Shown one piece after another: positions 31,100 to 36,371 of a stretch of DNA of 36,371 nucleotides. Location: NCBI RefSeq assembly GCF_003287975.1, contig NZ_QMKQ01000034.1, positions 1-36,371 of the forward strand, in the 5' to 3' direction. Position numbers and translations under genes: made by a program. This stretch comes from Arthrobacter sp. AQ5-05 (GTDB lineage: Bacteria > Actinomycetota > Actinomycetes > Actinomycetales > Micrococcaceae). Below the pieces are notes generated by a model. That model made no database searches. It worked only from the letters and a program-made list of their open reading frames with translations, and was not told where the DNA came from. The first letter of the stretch is position 1; each line of letters starts with the position of its first letter.

Positions 31100-32047
31100 T
31101 CAGCCCACGCCCGGGGATTCCGTTTCCACCCCGGCCCAGCGCAGCACCCGCAACGCGCGCAAGGTGTTCCAGCGGCTCGGCTCCCCCTCGGGCGCATCGA
31201 CATCGAGGTAGACATCCCCTGGCCAGGTGACCCCGGCCGCCCAGGGCCCGTCCGCACCGCGACGGGAGGCCAGCGACTCGATGGCGGGTTCCAGCCGCGC
31301 GTCGAAGGTTCCGCCCGCATCCCGGAAATAGTCCAGGGCGCGCAGCACGTCGTAGAACCAGTACGGCGGGAAGGAAAAGTTCAGGTAGCGCCCGTTGGCA
31401 ACATCCCCGGTGGAAAGCCTGCGGAAGAGCGAACGGGCCAGCAGGTATTCCTCGCCGCGGGAGCGGGCCTCGGCGAGCACCGCCGGCACCTCGCCCACCG
31501 CGCGTTCGTGTTCGAGCAGTCCTTCCAGCACACAGAGCGTGGTATCGAAGGAGGAGACGGTGGAGGACTCTGGGGCCTCGCAATTCCAGCCGCCGTCGGG
31601 GAGCTGCTCGGCCAGCAGCCGGGCGGTGATGCGCTCGGGCCCCTCGCCGGTTTTCCCGAAGTAGGCGCCTTGGGAGAGCACGCCGCCGTTGATGCAGGGT
31701 TCGACCTCGCCGTGGAAGTAGGGCAGGTTGTCCCAGTATTTCCACTTCACCGATTCGTGGACGCGATCCACCGCGGCTTGCACGCCCGGGTCTGCGGGGT
31801 CGGCACCAAGCCGGCGCAGCAGCGCGAGCGACCAAAACACGGAGCGGCGGTCCTGGTCCCCGCCGTATTCGTCGTTGTTCCAGTAGCCTCGCGCATCCTG
31901 CAGCGCCAGCACCCGTGCTCCATGCCCCTCGAGAGCGACGCGGGCCCGTTCCCGGTCCACCTCCGCGCCGGGCCTGTCCAACAGGTCGCGCATGACCTGC
32001 CAGCGGAGGGATGGATCGGAGTCGAGCAACCAGGTCGCGATGTCCAT
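31100..32047 (-). CDS. Terpenoid-cyclase/squalene-cyclase-fold protein
   Basis: The 315-residue protein has alpha-helical repeats of the squalene cyclase/prenyltransferase alpha-alpha toroid. QLPDGGWNCEAP is a QW-like motif, and GYWNNDEYGGDQDRR, INGGVLSQGAYFG and NFSFPPYWFYDVLRALDYF recur in this family. It lacks the DxDD motif of squalene-hopene cyclases and is half their length, so polyprenyl cyclisation is unlikely; many actinobacteria have such proteins without a known role. ATG 32047 begins the conserved MDIATWLLDSDPSLRWQVMRDLL opening. GGGGGA directly abuts the start and would be too close as a ribosome binding site, so initiation is uncertain. It follows the ABC-2 permease gene by 38 bases on the same strand and may share its transcript. 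Confidence 0.75.
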   Translation of the reverse strand: MDIATWLLDSDPSLRWQVMRDLLDRPGAEVDRERARVALEGHGARVLALQDARGYWNNDEYGGDQDRRSVFWSLALLRRLGADPADPGVQAAVDRVHESVKWKYWDNLPYFHGEVEPCINGGVLSQGAYFGKTGEGPERITARLLAEQLPDGGWNCEAPESSTVSSFDTTLCVLEGLLEHERAVGEVPAVLAEARSRGEEYLLARSLFRRLSTGDVANGRYLNFSFPPYWFYDVLRALDYFRDAGGTFDARLEPAIESLASRRGADGPWAAGVTWPGDVYLDVDAPEGEPSRWNTLRALRVLRWAGVETESPGVG

Positions 32048-32085
32048 TCCCCCATTCTTGCGTGCCTGCGGCACCGGCACCAGTG

Positions 32086-32901
32086 TCAGGAGAGCACGTC
32101 CTTGCTGGCGAACCTGCCGTAGGCCAGGGCCCCGAAGACCAGCAGGTACCCGCCCTGCAGCAGAGCGTTCTGCCCGAATTCGGTCCAGCGGATCGGGTCG
32201 CGCAACAGGTCGGCGAAGCCGAGCCAATGGTGGGTGAACAACCACGGATGCAGCCAGTCAAGCTGCGGCAGCTGGCCCAGGATCTGCGCGGCCACGGCAA
32301 GCACCGCGATCGCGGCCATGGCACCGACCGGCACATCGGTCAGCGTGGAGATGAACAGGCCCACGGCGGTCAAGCCGATCAACGACACCGCCACGTACAG
32401 CGCGATCAACCCCACGCGCAGCAGGGCCGCCGGCGCGGAAATGGTGGTTCCGGACAGCAGCGTCACAGGCCCCACGGGAAAGAGCAAGGATCCGATGCCC
32501 AGCCCGCACACCGCGACCATGACGGTGGCCGAGAGGCAGAAGAGCACCGCGACGGTGAACTTGACCAGCAGCAGGCGCGGGCGCGAGACCGGGGCGGTGA
32601 GCAGGTAGCGCAGCGTGCCGCTCCCGGCTTCCCCGGCGATGGTGTCCCCGGCAACCACGGCCACGGTCAGCGGCAGGAAGAGCGGGATGCACACCAGCAG
32701 CCCGGTGATCGCGACGAACAATCCGTTTCCGGCAACCCTGTCCAGGAACGCCGGTCCGCGGCCGGTGGGAGGACCCGAGGTCAGGCGCACCGCGACGGCG
32801 ATGAGTACCGGCACCGCACCCAGTGCCAGCAGCATCGCCCAGGTGCGGCGGCGCCGGTACAGCAGGATGACTTCGTTGGCCAGCAATCCCCTACTGGACA
32901 A
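32086..32901 (-). CDS. ABC-2 type transporter permease
   Basis: The 271-residue membrane protein has about six hydrophobic segments, beginning with a short cytoplasmic N-terminus (LANEVILLYRRRRTWAMLLAL). VVAGDTIAGEAGSGTLRYLLTAPVSRPRLLLVKF in the middle is the signature of ABC-2/NatB-like permeases. Start TTG 32901 overlaps the ATPase gene by 11 bases, with GAGGGA a suitable distance upstream. With that ATPase it forms an exporter. The substrate is unknown, but the coupled exported LolA-like protein suggests traffic of a lipidic or cell-envelope compound. Confidence 0.87.
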   Translation of the reverse strand: MSSRGLLANEVILLYRRRRTWAMLLALGAVPVLIAVAVRLTSGPPTGRGPAFLDRVAGNGLFVAITGLLVCIPLFLPLTVAVVAGDTIAGEAGSGTLRYLLTAPVSRPRLLLVKFTVAVLFCLSATVMVAVCGLGIGSLLFPVGPVTLLSGTTISAPAALLRVGLIALYVAVSLIGLTAVGLFISTLTDVPVGAMAAIAVLAVAAQILGQLPQLDWLHPWLFTHHWLGFADLLRDPIRWTEFGQNALLQGGYLLVFGALAYGRFASKDVLS

Positions 32902-33862
32902 GGTCGAATCCCTCCCCGGTCAGCGCCACGAAGCGTTCCTCCAAGCTCGCCGGCTGGACCGTGAATCCGCGCACGCGCACCCCGGCCGCCACGAGCCCCT
33001 CGACCAGGCGCTCGGGTTCCGGGGTCTCCGGGCCCAGGACCGCACCCACGATCCCGTCCTCCCCGCCGGGCAGCGGTTCGATGTGCGGGTCCAGGCCCAG
33101 CCGGGACAGCACCGCCATGGCCACGGACGTGTCCGGCGTCGCCACCTTCACCCCGCGCCGGCCTTGGGCCCGCAACTGCTCCAGGGTTCCCTGGGCCACC
33201 AGGTTCCCCGCGCTCATCACCGCCACGTGGCTGCACATCTGCTCGATCTCGGAGAGCAGGTGGCTGGAGACGAAAACCGTGGTCCCTTCCTCGGCAAGCG
33301 CGCTGATCAGGTGCCTGACCTCGCGGGTCCCCTGCGGGTCCAGGCCGTTGGTCGGTTCGTCTAGCACCAGCAGTTCACGTTCGCGCAGCAGCGCGTTGGC
33401 AATCCCGAGGCGCTGCTTCATCCCCAGCGAGTAGGCGTGCACCGGAACTCTCGCGGACTTGCCCAGCCCGACCTTCTCGAGTGCCGCATCCACGCGGCGG
33501 GTCCTGGTGGAGCGGTCGGTGGTGGAATCGGCGGAATCGAGGCGGGTCAGGTTGGCCCGTCCGCTGAGGAAAAGGTGGAAGGCCGGGCCCTCGACCAGGG
33601 CACCCACCTTCGGCAGCACCTCGCCGGCGGCTGCGGGCATGGGTTGGGAGAGCACGGACATGGTTCCGCTGCTGGGGGTCGCAAGGCCCAGCAGCATACG
33701 GATGGTGGTGGTCTTGCCGGATCCGTTGGGTCCCAGGAACCCGAAGACGGAGCCGCGCGGCACGGCCAAATCGAGGTTGTTGACCGCGCGGCGTTTCCCG
33801 AAACTCTTGCCCAAGCCAGTGGTGTGGATGGCGAGGTCGCCGGTGTCCGACACCCCGGTCAC
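32891..33862 (-). CDS. ABC transporter ATP-binding protein (drug/NatA-like)
   Basis: The 323-residue ATPase has Walker A GPNGSGKTT (about residue 45), signature YSLGMKQRLGIA, Walker B LLVLDEPTNGLDPQG and the H-loop SSHLLSEIEQ. Behind the ATPase core is an about 100-residue C-terminal extension ending in LEERFVALTGE, typical of DrrA/NatA-like exporters. GTG 33862 overlaps the stop of the LolA-like gene (GTGA); the open frame upstream is inside that gene. It is followed with an 11-base overlap by the permease. Confidence 0.92.
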   Translation of the reverse strand: MTGVSDTGDLAIHTTGLGKSFGKRRAVNNLDLAVPRGSVFGFLGPNGSGKTTTIRMLLGLATPSSGTMSVLSQPMPAAAGEVLPKVGALVEGPAFHLFLSGRANLTRLDSADSTTDRSTRTRRVDAALEKVGLGKSARVPVHAYSLGMKQRLGIANALLRERELLVLDEPTNGLDPQGTREVRHLISALAEEGTTVFVSSHLLSEIEQMCSHVAVMSAGNLVAQGTLEQLRAQGRRGVKVATPDTSVAMAVLSRLGLDPHIEPLPGGEDGIVGAVLGPETPEPERLVEGLVAAGVRVRGFTVQPASLEERFVALTGEGFDLVQ

Positions 33863-35091
33863 TGGCCTTTGGCCGCGGCCTGCAGCCGGGCCAGCGAGAC
33901 CGGGCCGATGACCATGCGCCCGTCTTGGGTGAGCAGGACGTTGAACAGCGAGGTGTGCAGCAACCTGCCGCCCTCCACCGGGGTTGCCAGCTGGTTCAGC
34001 ATGGCGTTGCCGGACAGCTCCTTGGGGACTTCCTTGGCCGGGACCACGACCACGGTGTCCCATCCGGTGCCCTTGATGGAGCCTGGGAGCTGCATCGCTT
34101 GCTTCTTGCCGGGCTTGGTTGCATCGAGGCGGTGGCCCAGTTGCTTGCCCGGCTTGGCGTTGCCGGGTTTGTGGCCCAACTTGTTGCCGCGATTGGCGGC
34201 GTCGGGATTGTGGCCGGGATTGTGCTTAAGTGCCTGCGGCGGGACCTTGTGTTCGTTCACCTTGGCCCCCGCTGGAGGTGTGAACTCAAAGAGGTTGGCC
34301 GCTGGCGTGCCCGGGGTGAAGCTCGTGAACCCCACGGATACTGCGGGGTTCGTTTGGCCCACGGCGTCCACCACGACCTGCAGTGGCGCCCCGGTGGCCG
34401 CGTCGACCCCGATGCTCACCTTAGCAACCAGGGAGTCGTCGCTGTGCGGAACCAATTCGAGGGTGTAGGCATCGCGGTTGGCAATCCGGGGCCCTTCGGC
34501 CACTCTCATGTCGGTGCTTGGCCCCATGGCTGCCAGGAGCTTATCCGCCACGGCTCCTGGCGTCGGCGGCATCGTCGCATGCTTCAACGCGGCCTTGTTG
34601 GGGAACCCGGGAACCACGAGGTGCTCCGCAGTGTTGTTTGCGGAGTCGTAATGCCACAGCGAAGAACCGTTGCGGATGAAATTCTGTTCATCCATGCCGT
34701 CGAGCACCTGGATTCGTGCCTTGTCGGGTCCATCGATGTAGACCTGGGCCTCATGTGTGCCGGAGAGTGCTGCGAGCACGTCCAGCAGGTTGGCTTCGTC
34801 AGGAGCCGTTGTTGAATCGGGCGCGGCAGAAGCCCCGGGGCCCGGGGTCGTCATCGTGCCGTTGCTTCCCAGGTCCGGCAGCTGGGGCATCCCGAGGTCA
34901 AGGGTTGTGCTCGTGCTTCCGGAGAAGTCGGTGACCTTGGAACCGGCGATCATCTGCAGGACCTGTTGCGGCGTCTTGGGCTCGAGCTGCACCTGCGCGT
35001 CGGCAGAGATCGAGGCGCCGATGGCGAAGGCCGCAATGACTGCGGGCGCCAGCACGGCAGGTATCCATTTCTTGAGCACAGCGGGTTTCAT
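33859..35091 (-). CDS. Exported LolA/LppX-fold-like protein with a Gly/His/Lys/Pro-rich insert
   Basis: The 410-residue protein starts with a signal peptide (KKWIPAVLAPAVIAAFAIGASISADA). The mature domain has the strands of LolA-like "outer membrane lipoprotein sorting" proteins found in actinobacteria: TPQQVLQMIAGSKVTDFSGS, AQVYIDGPDKARIQVLDGMDEQNFIRNGSSLWHYDSANN and YTLELVPHSDDSLVAKVSIGVDAATGAPLQV. Such proteins bind lipid or another hydrophobic ligand. Residues about 288-333 are an unusual low-complexity insert with HNPGHNP, LGHKPGNAKPGK and LGHRLDATKPGKK units. The C-terminal part (VVVVPAKEVP, RLLHTSLFNVLLTQDGRMVIGPVS) is typical of the family. It is coupled to an ABC exporter, consistent with a handover role at the membrane surface. 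Confidence 0.8.
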   Translation of the reverse strand: MKPAVLKKWIPAVLAPAVIAAFAIGASISADAQVQLEPKTPQQVLQMIAGSKVTDFSGSTSTTLDLGMPQLPDLGSNGTMTTPGPGASAAPDSTTAPDEANLLDVLAALSGTHEAQVYIDGPDKARIQVLDGMDEQNFIRNGSSLWHYDSANNTAEHLVVPGFPNKAALKHATMPPTPGAVADKLLAAMGPSTDMRVAEGPRIANRDAYTLELVPHSDDSLVAKVSIGVDAATGAPLQVVVDAVGQTNPAVSVGFTSFTPGTPAANLFEFTPPAGAKVNEHKVPPQALKHNPGHNPDAANRGNKLGHKPGNAKPGKQLGHRLDATKPGKKQAMQLPGSIKGTGWDTVVVVPAKEVPKELSGNAMLNQLATPVEGGRLLHTSLFNVLLTQDGRMVIGPVSLARLQAAAKGQ

Positions 35092-35205
35092 GATCTTCGA
35101 TCCGATTCAGGCGGCGTGGTATCTCCACGGTACGCCGGAGCCGGGGGCTTGGCGATGGCCTATGGCCTGCCATGACCTGCCAACACGCTGTGTCCTTGCC
35201 CGGAG

Positions 35206-35243
35206 ACGGGCGGATCATTTCGTTGCCGGACCCGCCCGCCCGT
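35206..35243. terminator. Hairpin downstream of the SRPBCC gene
   Basis: ACGGGCGG (35206-35213) is exactly complementary to CCGCCCGT (35236-35243), leaving a 22-base loop. It is just beyond the end of the SRPBCC reading frame on the minus strand. Confidence 0.35.
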
Positions 35244-35251
35244 GGACTTGC

Positions 35252-35737
35252 CTAGGCGGCGAGCAACGCGTCGATCTGTCCCATGGCCAGGCCCATGCCT
35301 TCTTCCATGCCCATCTTGACCATTTCTTCGAGCTGCTCCGCGCTCTCGAACGAGGAAACCGTGCTCATCCGGGTGGTCCCGCCGTTTTGCTCCAGGGTCA
35401 CTACGCAGAGGGTGCTGCCGAGGAATCCGCTGGGTTCCCCGTCGTCCCCGGCGAATCCGTCCTCGAATTCAAAGCCCCTGGGTCCATCCAGCGCGATGAT
35501 CTTCCACCAGCCACGCGCTTTTTCCCCGTCGGGTCCGGTCATGTACTACCGGGATTCCCCGCCGGCGACCATTTCGTGGCGCACGAACGTTGCCGGCCAG
35601 GTGGGAGGGCCCCACCAGCGTTCGAGTTGGCGCGGGTCTGCCCAGATTTGCCAGACCCGATCGATGTCGGCGGGAAATTCCGCGACGAATGTCAGGGTGA
35701 GGTTTTCCGTGTCCTTGTGGGTGCGGATGACACTCAT
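35252..35737 (-). pseudogene. SRPBCC/AHSA1-family gene interrupted by an in-frame TAG
   Basis: From ATG 35737 the sequence reads MSVIRTHKDTENLTLTFVAE and goes on through DIDRVWQIWADPRQLERWWGPPTWPATF to HEMVAGGESR, where TAG stands at 35546-35548. The same frame continues YMTGPDGEKARGWWKIIALDGP and GFEFEDGF to the normal end at 35252, where the last helix (SAEQLEEMVKMGMEEGMGLAMGQID) is intact. Relatives have YYMTGP here, so the first Tyr codon has become TAG by one substitution. The full product would be 161 residues, an AHSA1-like lipid- or small-ligand-binding protein. Its start overlaps the arsR stop (ATGA). Decay is likely very recent, as the remainder is undamaged. Confidence 0.8.
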
Positions 35738-36084
35738 GGTTCCGTTCCTTCCAGTTGGTTGGAGAGTATCTCCCCAATGCGGTTTGCCCGCTCGCGCCAG
35801 ATGTCTTCGTAGGCTTCCAGCAGCCGCGCTGCACGGCGCAGTGATTCGGGATTGGCTTGCACGATTTGCTCCCGACCGCGTCGTTGCTTGGCAATCAGCG
35901 AGGCTCGTTCGAGCACGGCCACGTGCTTTTGCACGGCCGCAAAGCTCATCGCATAGCGCTTCGCCAGTTCGGAGACCGACTGTTCCCGGAGCATTGCTTG
36001 CTTGATGATGTCGCGCCGGGTTGCATCCGCCATGGCTTGGAAGATGCGGTCGATCTCGGATTCACTCAGTTCATGTACAACCAT
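35734..36084 (-). CDS. ArsR-family regulator (SdpR-like)
   Basis: The 116-residue protein is a winged-helix regulator. IFQAMADATRRDIIKQAMLREQSVSELAKRYAMSFAAVQKHVAVLERASLIAKQRRGREQ is the full DNA-binding domain; the metal-site cysteines of ArsR/SmtB are absent. This subgroup commonly pairs with an SRPBCC gene, as here. ATG 36084 lies inside a perfect palindrome and has no ribosome binding site, but TAATCT ends eight bases upstream on the minus strand, so the message is probably leaderless and self-repressed. The frame upstream of this start crosses the operator and is rejected. Confidence 0.88.
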   Translation of the reverse strand: MVVHELSESEIDRIFQAMADATRRDIIKQAMLREQSVSELAKRYAMSFAAVQKHVAVLERASLIAKQRRGREQIVQANPESLRRAARLLEAYEDIWRERANRIGEILSNQLEGTEP

Positions 36085-36093
36085 TTGGTTGTA
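36076..36093 (-). promoter_or_regulatory. ArsR operator overlapping the arsR start codon and -10
   Basis: TACAACCA (36076-36083) and TGGTTGTA (36086-36093) form a perfect inverted repeat around TT. It covers the ATG at 36082-36084 and touches the TAATCT -10 element (36093-36098). An operator of ACAACC/GGTTGT form is usual for ArsR regulators paired with SRPBCC genes. Confidence 0.72.
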
Positions 36094-36267
36094 GATTACT
36101 CCGCCCGGATACCCCATGCAATGGGTCGGGCCGCATTTTTTCGAGTTCCCCGCCGGACATCCCTGCCCAAGCCGCACCACCGGATAAACCCCGAAATCAG
36201 CTTGCGGCGACCCCAAGTCCAGGGTGCTGCGTTTCCAAATTTCTGGCTCTACTGACTCTTCCGTGGG
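36094..36267. other. Intergenic region between arsR and the transposase fragment
   Basis: It holds the rest of the arsR promoter and, from about 36243, the sequence GGCTCTACTGACTCTTCCGT, which could be the terminal inverted repeat of the ISL3-like element since those ends begin GGCTCTTC. The repeat partner is outside the window. Nothing else is apparent. Confidence 0.35.
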
Positions 36268-36371
36268 TCATCCCCGTCCCGGGAGTACCGGTTTCCGGCC
36301 TCCGAGGCTGAGCATCGCCAGGCCGATGAGGGCTTCGGGTGCTTTGAATCCGAAGGCCACCCGGGTGATGA
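36268..36371 (-). mobile_element. C-terminus of an ISL3-like transposase (partial, runs off the window)
   Basis: The last 34 codons read ITRVAFGFKAPEALIGLAML followed by SLGGRKPVLPGRG and TGA at 36268-36270. The pattern TRxAFGFxSPEALIALAML is the conserved end of actinobacterial DDE transposases that I believe belong to the ISL3 (IS204/IS1001/IS1096/IS1165) family. The gene continues beyond 36371. Confidence 0.6.

Noticed and set aside
1-36371. tRNA, rRNA or CRISPR sequences
   Set aside because: Reading both strands, no TPsiC-arm GGTTCGAATC-like core with a cloverleaf and no regularly spaced repeats were seen.

Overview
The window looks like chromosomal DNA from a high-GC actinobacterium of the Micrococcaceae (Arthrobacter, Paeniglutamicibacter or Glutamicibacter type). 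The reasons are strong GC bias at third codon positions, frequent GTG and TTG starts, ATGA/GTGA-coupled operons, probable leaderless promoters, an Excalibur-domain protein and a class E-like LAxTG sorting-signal remnant. No rRNA, tRNA, CRISPR array or phage module was seen. Both edges carry insertion-sequence traces: repeated TGTCACCGATGT boxes at 52-127, and the C-terminus of an ISL3-like transposase at 36268-36371.

Layout from left to right. 0.2-5.3 kb: an assimilatory nitrate operon with a NarK-type transporter, a molybdopterin nitrate reductase and an FAD/BFD electron-transfer subunit; no nitrite reductase is present. 5.4-6.2 kb: a two-domain VOC protein. 6.3-9.7 kb: a Mn-type ABC importer (lipoprotein, ATPase, permease) behind two tandem TACGTCATGACGTA-like palindromes, ending stop-to-stop against a convergent MntR/DtxR-type regulator. 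The ligand residues of binding protein and regulator both point to manganese. 9.7-10.9 kb: a NarL/DesR-type response regulator next to a beheaded sensor kinase. 11.2-14.2 kb: an APC permease and an unrecognised 416-residue acidic protein, each followed by a strong hairpin. 14.3-17.6 kb: two tandem acyl-CoA-dehydrogenase-fold monooxygenase-like genes (DszC/SfnB type) and a MarR regulator. 17.7-20.8 kb: an efflux-type MFS protein divergent from marR with a clear operator between them, an aldo/keto reductase, a thioredoxin-fold protein and a broken DinB-like gene. 20.9-25.7 kb: an MHS-family carboxylate transporter divergent from an operon of response regulator, histidine kinase and TAXI-type binding lipoprotein; I read this as a three-part extracellular ligand sensor controlling the transporter.

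25.8-27.6 kb is a decaying patch: a headless LAxTG cell-wall anchor, a 55-codon small gene, an OmpA-like pseudogene and a lipoprotein pseudogene whose lipobox cysteine codon has become TGA. 27.7-29.5 kb holds a coupled pair of a membrane Excalibur protein and an exported DUF1524/HNH nuclease. 29.7-32.0 kb has a secreted protein of unknown role and a terpenoid-cyclase-fold protein. 32.1-35.1 kb has an ABC-2 exporter coupled to an exported LolA/LppX-like protein with a Gly/His/Lys/Pro insert. 35.2-36.1 kb is an ArsR/SRPBCC pair in which the SRPBCC gene carries an in-frame TAG.

Two themes stand out. Small self-contained regulator-target modules recur (MntR/Mn ABC, MarR/MFS, two-component system-TAXI/MHS, ArsR/SRPBCC), often with a visible operator. 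Gene decay is also unusually frequent: at least five broken genes in 36 kb, two of them with shifts at homopolymers, so either relaxed selection or local sequence error should be considered.
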